Assembly (NCBI RefSeq): GCF_000292245.2
Contig: NZ_ALPT02000018.1
Span: 1-63,813, forward strand
Length of the DNA stretch: 63,813 nucleotides
Direction of reading: 5' to 3'
Source: Alkalihalobacillus alcalophilus ATCC 27647 = CGMCC 1.3604
GTDB lineage: Bacteria > Bacillota > Bacilli > Bacillales > Bacillaceae_D
The notes under the pieces are model-generated. The model was not told where the DNA came from. It ran no database searches and worked only from the letters and a program-made list of their open reading frames with translations. Both the position numbers and the translations under genes were made by a program. Positions 35,391 through 44,819 of the stretch are shown here, in pieces; the first letter of the stretch is position 1, and the number at the start of each line of letters is the position of its first letter.

Positions 35391-37031
35391 ATGAATAAAT
35401 TCAAGATAAATATTCAAGGAATGACTTGTACGGGTTGTGAAGAGCATGTAGCTGTAGCACTTGAAAAAATAGGTGCTAGAAATATTGAAGCTAGCTTTCG
35501 TCGTGGTGAAGCAGTATTTGAATTATCCGATGATATTGGGGTTGAAATTGTAAAAAAGGCAATTGATGAAGCAAAATATCAACTAGGAGAAATAGAAGAA
35601 GTTTCACCACAAGAAAATGTGGTGTTGGGTGATGATGGAGATTATGACTTACTTATCATTGGTTCTGGTGGGGCTGCTTTTTCGGCTGCGATTAAAGCAA
35701 TTGAATACGGGGCAAAAGTAGGCATGATTGAGCGTGGAACGGTTGGGGGAACATGTGTAAATATTGGTTGTGTGCCATCAAAAACACTTCTTAGAGCTGG
35801 GGAAATCAATCATTTAGCAAAAGTTAACTCATTTACGGGTTTGCAAACTTCAGCTGGAGAAGTGGAATTAGCACCTCTAATTAAGCAGAAAAATAAATTA
35901 GTGAGTGAGCTTAGGAATCAAAAATATGTTGATTTAATTGATGAATATGGCTTTGATTTAATTGAAGGTGAAGCAAAGTTTGTTAATGAAAATATAGTTG
36001 AAGTTAACGGGAAGAAACTTTCAGCAAAGCGTTTCTTAATTGCAACGGGGGCTTCTCCTTCTTTACCGTCGCTTTCAGGACTTGAAGAAGTGGATTATCT
36101 AACAAGTACAACACTACTTGAATTAAGAAAGGTGCCAAAGCGATTAACGGTTATCGGTTCAGGATATATCGGAATGGAGCTTGGGCAACTGTTTCATAAT
36201 TTAGGTTCAGAAGTAACACTTATGCAAAGAAGTGAGCGACTTTTAAAAGAGTATGACCCAGAGATTTCAGAAGCAGTAGAAAAAGCGTTAATTGAACAAG
36301 GTATAAACCTTGTCAAAGGGGCAACTCTTGAGCGTGTAGAACAAGTCGGAAAGCTAAAAAAGGTTCATGTAACAATAGATGGTAAGAAAAAAGTTGTGGA
36401 ATCAGAGCAGTTACTTGTTGCAACAGGAAGAAAACCAAATACGGATTCTTTAAATTTAAGTGCAGCAGGGGTTGAAGTCGGAAAACGAAAAGAAATCCTG
36501 ATAAATGATTATGCTAGAACAAGTAATGAAAAGGTTTATGCAGCAGGAGATGTAACATTAGGACCTCAATTTGTCTATGTAGCAGCCTATGAAGGTGGAC
36601 TTGTTGCGGATAATGCGATTGGTGGATTAAATAAAAAATTAGATTTATCGGTTGTTCCTGGTGTGATATTTACAAATCCATCGATTGCAACGGTTGGTTT
36701 AACAGAGGAACAAGCAAAAGAAAAAGGCTATGAAGTAAAAACCACTGTATTACCTTTAGATGCCGTTCCAAGAGCGATTGTAAATCGTGAAACAACAGGT
36801 GTTTTCAAGCTAGTTGCTGACGCGAAAACATTAAAAGTCCTTGGGGTTCATATCGTATCTGAAAATGCAGGTGATGTGATTTATGCAGCGACATTAGCCG
36901 TTAAATTTGGTTTAACTGTTGAGGATTTAAAAGAAAGCCTTGCACCATATTTAACAATGGCAGAAGGATTAAAGCTGGCTGCACTTACCTTTGATAAAGA
37001 TGTATCGAAATTATCTTGTTGTGCAGGATGA
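35391..37031 (+). CDS. merA: mercuric reductase MerA
   Basis: 546 aa, RBS AGGAGG. One N-terminal HMA domain (GMTCTGC, Cys13 and Cys16), FAD-binding GSGGAAFSAA, redox pair Cys122 and Cys127 in GGTCVNIGCVPSK, NADPH-binding GSGYIGMELGQ and the C-terminal vicinal pair in LSCCAG that passes Hg(II) to the active site. It reduces Hg(II) to volatile Hg(0) with NADPH in the cytosol. All its Cys codons are ordinary, so the recoding in this operon is restricted to the two uptake proteins. Last gene of the mer operon. Confidence 0.96.
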   Translation: MNKFKINIQGMTCTGCEEHVAVALEKIGARNIEASFRRGEAVFELSDDIGVEIVKKAIDEAKYQLGEIEEVSPQENVVLGDDGDYDLLIIGSGGAAFSAAIKAIEYGAKVGMIERGTVGGTCVNIGCVPSKTLLRAGEINHLAKVNSFTGLQTSAGEVELAPLIKQKNKLVSELRNQKYVDLIDEYGFDLIEGEAKFVNENIVEVNGKKLSAKRFLIATGASPSLPSLSGLEEVDYLTSTTLLELRKVPKRLTVIGSGYIGMELGQLFHNLGSEVTLMQRSERLLKEYDPEISEAVEKALIEQGINLVKGATLERVEQVGKLKKVHVTIDGKKKVVESEQLLVATGRKPNTDSLNLSAAGVEVGKRKEILINDYARTSNEKVYAAGDVTLGPQFVYVAAYEGGLVADNAIGGLNKKLDLSVVPGVIFTNPSIATVGLTEEQAKEKGYEVKTTVLPLDAVPRAIVNRETTGVFKLVADAKTLKVLGVHIVSENAGDVIYAATLAVKFGLTVEDLKESLAPYLTMAEGLKLAALTFDKDVSKLSCCAG

Positions 37032-37038
37032 TAAAAGA

Positions 37039-37062
37039 GGTTCCCAATTGGGAGCCTTTTTT
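37039..37062 (+). terminator. mer operon terminator
   Basis: GGTTCCCAA/TTGGGAGCC stem (37039-37056, one G-T pair) followed by six T, 8 nt after merA. Confidence 0.88.
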
Positions 37063-37130
37063 AGTATGGATAAAAAGGTAATGAAAGTGACTCTTTTTAT
37101 TACGCAGTACAACGATACTGTTCAATAGGA

Positions 37131-37160
37131 TATTCAATAATCGGGCGCAATTATTGAATA
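37131..37160. repeat. 30-nt AATCGGGC repeat, right of mer cassette
   Basis: Imperfect palindrome beginning TATTCAATAATCGGGC and ending TTGAATA; counterpart of 33763-33792. A short stem-loop (CTAACGA...TCGTTAG) follows at about 37167-37187. Confidence 0.6.
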
Positions 37161-37274
37161 TGATGGCTAACGACTTTAAATCGTTAGTCATTTTTAAATC
37201 TTTCGTTAAGTACATGTCTACAATGAAGGAACACATTATAATTCTAATTTTTTTATAAAAAGGTATTGATAACC

Positions 37275-39545
37275 GGCCGTATCCGTATAATGCTCTTCAA
37301 TGGATAATTCTGATTCATGATGAAGCAATCCATCGATGACATGTACAGCATCCCTAGCGTTTGTGTTAATAACCTTTGTATAAAAAGAAGAAAATTGATC
37401 GCTGGTGAATCTATAGATAGTAGTTCCTTTCCCTGTTCCGTAGTGTGGGTTAGCATCAGCATGAAGAGAAGAGACGCCAACTTGTACACGCATGCCATCC
37501 GAAGATGAGGTACTCCCATTTCCCCAATATTTTGATAAAGAAAGATGATGTTGAAAATTTACTAAAGTAGCTTGAGCTTTACTCAAAGAATCCTCATGTA
37601 ATCGCCATTGGGCTGCATTAGCTAACTGATGATAGGTGATTCCTGGTGTTGCTTCAGCCATTTTGGTAAGACCGATATTGGTTCCCATAGCCATAATCGT
37701 AGCCATTACAATAGACTTTTCTTCTCCCTTAGGTGGACGATTACTAGACGCATGAGCAAGGTGTTCATCGAATCCTGTCCAATTTGAAACTTCAATCAAT
37801 AAATCAGTAAGTTTTACCCGTGGTAACATGTTATATAAAGTTTGGCTAAGAGATTTGGCATCTTCCGGTGTATCTTTCTCTAAACGGTCAAGTCGTATCC
37901 TTGACTTGTCAATACTTATTCCCTCAAGAGAATCTATGTTTTCCAATATATAATCTAATCTTTCATTTAAAGCAGTATTTCTCTCAATTATATATTCTTG
38001 AGCTGACATACCAACAGCTAATCTATTGCCTGTATTCTTAGTTTCATCCCAATTATCTTTAGTGACTAAGTATTCTTCAAAATCCTTATGTAACCTGCTT
38101 CCAGCAACCCATATATCTCCTGAACGGATATGGTTTTTTAATTCGGTTAATGCTGCTAATTCATAATACTTTCGATTAATATTTCCATCTTCATCATAGA
38201 CATGTTTCTGCCATCTCTTTGGCACAAAATCCAATGGCGCGCCTTCGGGAATATGGCGTTTCTTATTATTGTTAATTTCACGCAAGACATTTAGAGCGCG
38301 CAATAAAGGCTCAGAAGCCTGAGTCGTACGGAACTCCAATTTACTGAGAAGTACCGGTGTATACTTTCTAAGGTAACTAAACCGGGTGACCAACAAATCT
38401 AAGTAATCGTAGTCCATAGGACGAGCTAAACGTGTTGCTTCTTCTATAGAATCAACAATCCTTTCCCAAGGCATTATTTTCTCTAATACTTCAAATGGAT
38501 CTAGCTCTTCATTTCGTGCTTTTACTAAAGCTTCACCAATATCCGCAAAGTGCAGTACTTTTTCATTGATAGATTTTCCATTTTGCTTTTGCAGTTCTTC
38601 TTGTGCTTTTCTACCCTTTGACTGTAAGATCATAATTTGGCGGTCATGAATTTCGATAGCTTGATCGATTAGATCTTGACTAAGAGTTAAAAGGTGAGCT
38701 ACAAGAATAGCGTACCTTTTATTCTCATTAAACCTCCGAAAGGAATGAGGTTCATATCGGGCGCCTAGCCTAGCAAGCTGAAGCAGCCTATTCGAGTGAA
38801 TATTTTCGGACTCTGTTGAAAGATTTAATAAACGAACATATTCTAATCTCTCAATTACTTTTAAAAAAGCATCTGGTGATGACTGACCTGGTATTTCCCT
38901 TAGCCATCCAAGCTTAGTTTTGGATTTATCGGAAGGGGTATCAATTAATTTCTCCAATTGTTGTTTTTGCCATGGAGATAACGGTTTATAGAGTGAATTA
39001 TATACTTTCTCCTCTGCCCTTCGCCTTGTTTCCCATACTAATCTTTCAATCGTTGTCATAGCAGGCAGAATGATTTTTCGCTTTCGCATTTCTTCTAAAG
39101 TCATCCCTATTAGGAACAGTGCATTTGAATTTTCAATTGCATGGGGGAGTAATGCCTGTGAAATAATCCGATATGACTGTGCTGAAAAATTAGAAAAACC
39201 ATAATACTTTCGTATTTCCTCCATATGTTCATGTTTCGTTTGCTCTCGTTCAGAATATAGCTTAAATTCACTTGCATCTACTTGTAACTGATTAGCAACA
39301 TAGTTTATCACCTTATCAGGAACATTCTTGATATCTGAAAGAGACCAACCAGGGTAACGAAAAAGACAAATTTGAATAGCGAATCCCAATCGATTATGAT
39401 CTCTTCTTCTACGTCTTATTACCTCAATATCATCTTGTGTAAGGGTATAGTAATACGCTAATTCCCAATTACTTAAAGTAGACGGGATTAACAAAAAATC
39501 CTTTCTTTGATCAGGTGTAAGTAGTTCTCTTGCTCTTAGATACAC
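37275..39545 (-). pseudogene. tnpA: Tn3-B transposase, N-terminal part
   Basis: GTG 39545 opens a DUF4158 region (RRRRRDHNRLGFAIQICLFRYPGWSL) and the central transposase domain to SIEEHYTDTAGY, where the Tn554-like element enters. With the piece at 29366-30052 it makes a frame of about 985 aa, normal for the family. As it stands, the product ends a few residues into the insertion and lacks the last catalytic residue. It follows tnpR by 30 nt on the same strand. Confidence 0.93.
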
Positions 39546-39575
39546 AGGAAAATCCCCCTAATCCAACCCGAAGGT

Positions 39576-40130
39576 TTAATTTTTTTCTAAAGCTCGATAC
39601 AACACTGATTTACTAACACCCGTCATATCCGTAATTTCTTTGATGCTATATTGTTTAGATGAATGTAGTTTTAAAGCACGTTCCACCAACTTGGGGTCTT
39701 TGGAAGGTCTCCCCCCATTTCGGCCTCTCATTCTTGCAGATTGTAATCCTGATTTTGTACGCTCACTGATAATATCTCGTTCTAGTTCAGCAATACTCGC
39801 CATTGTTCGGAAGAAAAAACGTCCCATAGCTGTTGATGTATCAATATTATCCTGTATGGAAATAAAATTGACCTCTTTTTCTTCAAAGGTTTCAACCAAT
39901 TCAATTAGATGTTTTGTAGACCTTGAGATACGATCCAACTTATAAACGACCACAGAATCACCTTTACTTATAGCCTTTAGGAGTTGTTCTAATTCTGGAC
40001 GTTCTTTTCTCGTTCCAGTTATTTTCTCTTTGTAAATAACAGCTGCGCCTGCTTTTTCTAAAACATCAATTTGAAGATCTAAAATTTGATCTTGAGTAGA
40101 AACACGAGCATATCCAAAAACTTTTCCCAT
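39576..40130 (-). CDS. tnpR: Tn3-B serine resolvase TnpR
   Basis: 184 aa with RBS GGAGGGAA before ATG 40130. Catalytic Ser in GYARVSTQDQ, then VVYKLDRISRSTKHLIELV and AELERDIISERTKSGL; C-terminal HTH SIKEITDMTGVSKSVLYRAL. It is co-directional with tnpA. The res site should lie in the 190 nt upstream (40131-40320), which is rich in short dyads; subsites were not resolved. The protein is intact. Confidence 0.95.
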   Translation of the reverse strand: MGKVFGYARVSTQDQILDLQIDVLEKAGAAVIYKEKITGTRKERPELEQLLKAISKGDSVVVYKLDRISRSTKHLIELVETFEEKEVNFISIQDNIDTSTAMGRFFFRTMASIAELERDIISERTKSGLQSARMRGRNGGRPSKDPKLVERALKLHSSKQYSIKEITDMTGVSKSVLYRALEKN

Positions 40131-40322
40131 TAAATTCCCTCCCCAAGAATAATTGTTCCCTAATTCGGATTATAAGTCAATTTTAGGGAAGATGAATACG
40201 GGAAGGGTTTAGGGATTAGAAAACGCCAAAAATCATGTGTACTATAGATAGGTAAAGTTTTTCCCTTAAACGTTCGTTAATGGGAATTACTATTAGAAAA
40301 ATCATTTTATGTTTTTCATTCA

Positions 40323-40385
40323 AATATTCACTTGAATATTAACCAAGGAAAGGTATATACTATATTCAAGTGAACACTTGAATAT
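40323..40385 (+). promoter_or_regulatory. cad promoter with two CadC/ArsR-type operators
   Basis: A perfect dyad ATATTCAAGTG-AA-CACTTGAATAT at 40362-40385 overlaps the downstream edge of -10 TATACT (40356-40361). A second dyad AATATTCA-CT-TGAATATT lies at 40323-40340, near the -35 region. Both resemble the TTCAA-type 12-2-12 operator of CadC/SmtB repressors. Confidence 0.85.
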
Positions 40386-40400
40386 CAATGGGGTGATAAT

Positions 40401-40769
40401 GTGAATAAGAAAGATACTTGTGAAATTTTTTGTTATGACGAGGAAAAGGTCAATCGAATACAAGGTGATTTAAAAACAATCGATATTGTTAGTGTTGCCC
40501 AAATGTTAAAAGCAATTGCGGATGAAAATAGGGCAAAGATTACCTATGCTTTGTGTCAAGATGAAGAGTTATGTGTGTGTGATATAGCAAATATTATTGG
40601 TATTACGGTGGCAAATGCTTCTCATCATTTAAGGACCCTTCATAAGCAGGGGATTGTAAGATATAGAAAAGAAGGAAAACTAGCGTTTTATTCGTTAGAC
40701 GATGAACATATTAGACAAATAATGATGATTGTACTAGAACATAAGAAAGAAGTGAATGTCAATGTCTGA
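40401..40769 (+). CDS. cadC: CadC-type ArsR-family metal repressor
   Basis: 122 aa from GTG 40401. N-terminal Cys residues in DTCEIFCYD plus the Cys pair in the HTH helix (ELCVCDIANII) form the soft-metal site of CadC, which binds Cd(II), Pb(II) or Zn(II). The winged HTH follows (GITVANASHHLRTLHKQGIV). It should hold off transcription at the operators upstream until metal appears. It overlaps the cadA start. Confidence 0.93.
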   Translation: MNKKDTCEIFCYDEEKVNRIQGDLKTIDIVSVAQMLKAIADENRAKITYALCQDEELCVCDIANIIGITVANASHHLRTLHKQGIVRYRKEGKLAFYSLDDEHIRQIMMIVLEHKKEVNVNV

Positions 40770-42933
40770 TCAAAAGGCAATAACATCTGAACAAGAAATG
40801 AAGGCCTATCGTGTACAAGGTTTTACTTGCGCAAACTGCGCGGGTAAATTCGAAAAAAATGTAAAACAGCTATCTGGAGTTGAGGATGCAAAAGTAAATT
40901 TTGGTGCATCTAAAATTGCTGTTTATGGTAATGCAACGATAGAAGAACTAGAAAAAGCAGGTGCATTTGAGAATCTCAAAGTGACACCTGAAAAATCTGC
41001 TCGCCAAGCATCACAAGAGGTAAAAGAAGATACGAAAGAAGATAAAGTGCCGTTTTATAAAAAGCATAGTACTCTACTTTATGCTTCCTTATTGATTGCC
41101 TTTGGTTATCTTTCCTCGTATGTGAATGGAGAAGAGAACATTGTTACTACCTTATTGTTTTTAGCATCCATGTTTATCGGAGGATTATCACTTTTTAAAG
41201 TTGGTTTGCAAAACTTACTACGTTTTGAATTTGATATGAAAACCCTTATGACAGTGGCTGTTATAGGTGGTGCTATTATTGGAGAATGGGCAGAAGTTGC
41301 CATTGTTGTTATTCTCTTTGCAATCAGTGAAGCACTTGAGCGATTCTCTATGGATAGAGCAAGACAATCGATTCGTTCATTAATGGATATCGCTCCTAAA
41401 GAGGCACTTGTTAGACGTAATGGACAAGAAATAATGATTCATGTTGATGATATTGCTGTTGGGGATATCATGATTGTAAAACCTGGTCAAAAGATTGCGA
41501 TGGATGGTGTAGTTGTAAGTGGGTACTCTGCCGTTAACCAAGCAGCTATTACAGGTGAATCAGTCCCTGTCGAGAAAACGGTTGATAATGAAGTATTTGC
41601 AGGTACCTTAAATGAAGAAGGATTACTTGAAGTAGAAATAACGAAACTTGTAGAAGATACAACAATTTCTAAAATTATTCATCTTGTAGAGGAAGCACAA
41701 GGGGAACGTGCTCCTTCGCAAGCATTTGTTGATAAATTCGCAAAATATTACACACCGATTATTATGATCATTGCAGCATTAGTTGCTATAGTCCCTCCAT
41801 TATTCTTTGATGGCAGTTGGGAAACATGGATTTATCAAGGATTAGCTGTTCTTGTTGTTGGTTGTCCTTGTGCGTTGGTTATATCGACTCCTATTTCTAT
41901 TGTTTCAGCGATTGGAAATGCTGCGAAAAAAGGGGTCCTTGTAAAAGGCGGAGTGTATTTAGAAGAAATGGGCGCCTTAAAGGCTATTGCATTCGATAAA
42001 ACAGGAACATTAACAAAAGGGGTCCCAGCTGTAACTGATTATAATGTGTTGAACAAACAGATAAATGAAAAAGAATTACTATCCATTATTACTGCATTGG
42101 AGTATCGTTCTCAGCATCCTCTTGCTTCAGCCATCATGAAAAAAGCAGAAGAAGAAAACATTACTTATTCTGACGTACAGGTAGAGGATTTCTCTTCTAT
42201 CACAGGAAAGGGTATAAAGGGTATCGTAAACGGGACGACTTATTACATCGGTAGCCCGAAACTCTTTAAGGAATTATTGACTAATGATTTCGATAAAGAC
42301 TTAGAGCAAAATGTTACTACTCTTCAAAATCAAGGTAAGACAGCCATGATTATTGGAACCGAAAAAGAAATACTTGCAGTTATTGCAGTTGCTGATGAAG
42401 TTCGTGAGTCAAGTAAGGAAATTCTTCAAAAGTTACATCAACTTGGAATCAAAAAAACAATTATGCTTACTGGTGATAACAAAGGTACTGCGAATGCTAT
42501 CGGAGGGCAGGTTGGAGTATCTGATATAGAGGCAGAATTAATGCCACAGGACAAATTAGACTTTATTAAACAGTTGAGATCCGAGTATGGCAACGTAGCA
42601 ATGGTAGGAGATGGGGTCAATGATGCACCTGCATTGGCGGCCTCAACAGTTGGGATTGCAATGGGTGGAGCTGGTACAGACACAGCCTTAGAAACTGCAG
42701 ACGTCGCTCTAATGGGAGACGATTTAAGAAAACTTCCATTCACTGTAAAACTTAGCCGGAAAACTCTTAATATCATCAAAGCTAACATTACTTTTGCAAT
42801 TGCTATTAAATTTATTGCCTTACTATTGGTTATCCCAGGTTGGTTAACGCTCTGGATTGCCATTCTTTCCGATATGGGCGCAACCCTTCTAGTAGCTCTA
42901 AATGGTTTGCGACTAATGAGAGTGAAAGAATAA
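40762..42933 (+). CDS. cadA: CadA-type heavy-metal P1B-ATPase
   Basis: About 723 aa from ATG 40762 (ATG 40756 is also possible). One N-terminal HMA domain (GFTCANC), TGES actuator motif in TGESVPVEK, the ion-binding CPC in VVGCPCAL, the phosphorylation site DKTGTLTKG, HP in QHPLASA and the hinge GDGVNDAPAL. It exports Cd(II)/Zn(II)/Pb(II) across the membrane using ATP. Co-transcribed with cadC, overlapping by 8 nt. Confidence 0.95.
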   Translation: MSDQKAITSEQEMKAYRVQGFTCANCAGKFEKNVKQLSGVEDAKVNFGASKIAVYGNATIEELEKAGAFENLKVTPEKSARQASQEVKEDTKEDKVPFYKKHSTLLYASLLIAFGYLSSYVNGEENIVTTLLFLASMFIGGLSLFKVGLQNLLRFEFDMKTLMTVAVIGGAIIGEWAEVAIVVILFAISEALERFSMDRARQSIRSLMDIAPKEALVRRNGQEIMIHVDDIAVGDIMIVKPGQKIAMDGVVVSGYSAVNQAAITGESVPVEKTVDNEVFAGTLNEEGLLEVEITKLVEDTTISKIIHLVEEAQGERAPSQAFVDKFAKYYTPIIMIIAALVAIVPPLFFDGSWETWIYQGLAVLVVGCPCALVISTPISIVSAIGNAAKKGVLVKGGVYLEEMGALKAIAFDKTGTLTKGVPAVTDYNVLNKQINEKELLSIITALEYRSQHPLASAIMKKAEEENITYSDVQVEDFSSITGKGIKGIVNGTTYYIGSPKLFKELLTNDFDKDLEQNVTTLQNQGKTAMIIGTEKEILAVIAVADEVRESSKEILQKLHQLGIKKTIMLTGDNKGTANAIGGQVGVSDIEAELMPQDKLDFIKQLRSEYGNVAMVGDGVNDAPALAASTVGIAMGGAGTDTALETADVALMGDDLRKLPFTVKLSRKTLNIIKANITFAIAIKFIALLLVIPGWLTLWIAILSDMGATLLVALNGLRLMRVKE

Positions 42934-43049
42934 AGGAAAAAGTGCTAAAAAGGGCTCTTCCAGACAGATGGAAATTCCTTTTTTAAAAAGGACTCATTAT
43001 TAGTATAACTTCTAAATATAATAAAAAATCAGTTAGTGAGTTGATGTAA

Positions 43050-43718
43050 TTGACTTTAATTTTGAACGTTATTTCTGCAATAGGGGCATTTATAGTTACC
43101 AATATTGATGATATTTTTGTTTTGATGCTGCTATTTTCACAGGCAAAAGCACAGGTGAAAACGAGTGAAGGTTTAAAAGGTAACCAGACAGAGAATAAGC
43201 ATATATCCCCTAAGGATATAATTATTGGACAATATCTAGGTTTTACCTTGTTAGTAGTAGTTAGTCTCTTAGGAACTTTTGGAGTTATGTTAATTCCAGA
43301 GAAATGGGTAGGATTACTTGGACTAATCCCAATCTATTTAGGGATTATGTTGTTTATAAAGGGAGAAGATGAGGATGAAAATGCAATTCTTTCAAGTTTA
43401 AATTCTGGAAAGTATAATAGTGTCTTTTTAAGTGTAGCATTTATAACATTTGCTAATGGCGGAGATAACATTGGAATATATGTTCCTTTCTTCTCTACTT
43501 TAACCATGAACCAACTAGCAGTAACGGTTATTACTTTCTTTATTATGGTTGCGATTTGGTGTTTTATTGGATATCGTTTGGCAGCTTTTAAACATGTCTC
43601 TGAAACCTTAGAGAATTACGGTAGATGGATTATACCCATTGTCTTTATTGGTTTAGGAATCTATATCATGGTGGAGAACGAAACTTTCAGTGCCCTTTTG
43701 AGTTTAATAAATTATTAA
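43050..43718 (+). CDS. cadD: CadD-family cadmium resistance transporter
   Basis: 222 aa with five or six helices and the family-like N-terminus AIGAFIVTNIDDIFVLMLLFSQ plus FITFANGGDNIGIYVPFF. TTG at 43050 is the likely start. CadD proteins give modest Cd(II) resistance. It lies 117 nt after cadA on the same strand; a separate promoter is possible. The charged insertion GEDEDENAILSSL is in a cytosolic loop. Confidence 0.88.
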   Translation: MTLILNVISAIGAFIVTNIDDIFVLMLLFSQAKAQVKTSEGLKGNQTENKHISPKDIIIGQYLGFTLLVVVSLLGTFGVMLIPEKWVGLLGLIPIYLGIMLFIKGEDEDENAILSSLNSGKYNSVFLSVAFITFANGGDNIGIYVPFFSTLTMNQLAVTVITFFIMVAIWCFIGYRLAAFKHVSETLENYGRWIIPIVFIGLGIYIMVENETFSALLSLINY

Positions 43719-43729
43719 AAAATAATCTT

Positions 43730-43768
43730 CAAAAGTCCCTCTAGTTAACAGTTGGGACTTTTGTTTTT
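43730..43768 (+). terminator. terminator after cadD
   Basis: Perfect 10-bp stem CAAAAGTCCC/GGGACTTTTG followed by TTTTT. Confidence 0.88.
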
Positions 43769-43806
43769 CTTATTTACAAATAACGGAACCTACCTTAACC
43801 AACTAA

Positions 43807-43970
43807 CTATTGGATATAAGTAATTGCTTGTCTACCCAGTTGCACCCATGCAGCTTCAAAGTCTGCTATTTTGGCCTTTCTATTCTTTGTGTTTGCTAGT
43901 GGATCACTAAAGTAAATATAGCATTGGTCATATCATATCCTGTTACTAATACAGAGTGCAGCTTATGAAG
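43807..43970 (-). pseudogene. C-terminal remnant of a C39-like peptidase
   Basis: The minus strand reads LHSVLVTGYDMTNA, then after a one-base frameshift YFSDPLANTKNRKAKIADF and EAAWVQLGRQAITYIQ to a stop at 43807. This parallels HSVLVTGFDDDYVYFNDPLANVKNR in the protein at 1-988. It is broken at its 5' side near 43965. Confidence 0.8.
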
Positions 43971-43977
43971 CCCTATT

Positions 43978-44118
43978 AGATTAATTTGCAACACAGGTGA
44001 AATAGAAAAAACTGAGGAGTTACCACAAAGGAACCCTAAAAATGGTAAGTACCAGCATGTTTGGATTGATTGCATGAATAACCAAATGGAAATATGTCTG
44101 GAATTATACAGATAATAA
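43978..44118 (+). pseudogene. C-terminal fragment of an unknown protein
   Basis: A coding-like stretch reading ICNTGEIEKTEELPQRNPK and NGKYQHVWIDCMNNQMEICL to TAA, with no start; it abuts the C39 remnant. The family was not recognised. Confidence 0.35.
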
Positions 44119-44137
44119 AACTACTATAATAGTTACT

Positions 44138-44179
44138 AATAAGCCTATGATTTCTTAGCGTAGGAATCATAGGCTTATT
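44138..44179. terminator. strong hairpin
   Basis: Perfect 15-bp stem AATAAGCCTATGATT and complement with a 12-nt loop, T-rich on the plus strand; it would end transcripts of the fragment at 43978. Confidence 0.75.
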
Positions 44180-44362
44180 TTATGTCGAAATTTGCTTAGC
44201 GTGGGTTTTCCGCATTTATCCTAACTTCGATGTGAGAACTATTGGAATATCAATGGTTCTCACATCATTTACATGTATTCAATGTAAATATTGGTTTACA
44301 AAGGTATGATCATTTTTTGATGACTTGTTCAAGTAATGCACCTTTAGTTTAATAGGAATTTC

Positions 44363-44803
44363 TTAACGAATGAACGCTGACTCTCTATTAGATAAAGCAT
44401 CCATTAACCATCGAGGGTGCATTTTCAATAAGTCTTGAGGTAAGTTATGCTGTTCAAAAAACTTAATTTCTAGTGACTCATCTGAATTACATTTAAGTTC
44501 CCCACCAGTAATCTCAGCAAGAAAACAAGTTGTAATAAAATGTACTACTTTACCATTGGGGTATTCAAATACTTGTGAATTAGGGTCAGAGTACACACCA
44601 ATCAACTTTTTTATGCTTATATCTAAATTTGTTTCTTCTTTTACCTCTCTAATAGCAGCTTCCGAAACTGTTTCTCCTATTTCTATATGCCCTGAAGGAA
44701 TACCCCAAAGTCCTACATCTGACCTTTTTTGCAACAAAACTTGGTTCTCTTTAGACAAAATAATGACTGCAATACCAGCTTTTAAATCATCAATTCTTTT
44801 CAT
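44363..44803 (-). CDS. Nudix hydrolase
   Basis: 146 aa, RBS AAGGAGG before ATG 44803. The Nudix box is GHIEIGETVSEAAIREVKEETNLDISI (GX5EX7REUXEEXGU with Asn in place of the last Gly). It hydrolyses a nucleoside diphosphate linked to another group; the substrate is not readable. A ykkC-class riboswitch with terminator precedes it, and the subtype tied to Nudix genes senses nucleoside diphosphates. It lies within Tn3-B. Confidence 0.92.
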   Translation of the reverse strand: MKRIDDLKAGIAVIILSKENQVLLQKRSDVGLWGIPSGHIEIGETVSEAAIREVKEETNLDISIKKLIGVYSDPNSQVFEYPNGKVVHFITTCFLAEITGGELKCNSDESLEIKFFEQHNLPQDLLKMHPRWLMDALSNRESAFIR

Positions 44804-44819
44804 ATAAGCCTCCTTGAAT

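Larger units (their letters stand above)
30053..37274 (+). mobile_element. Tn554-like element with mercury cassette, about 7.2 kb
   Basis: Inserted into Tn3-B tnpA. TAACC is present at both junctions (30048-30052 and 37270-37274), so the exact ends are ambiguous by 5 bp. Contents: three recombination genes in the Tn554 order tnpA-tnpB-tnpC, then the mer operon. Excision between the two TAACC copies restores the transposase frame exactly. Confidence 0.85.
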
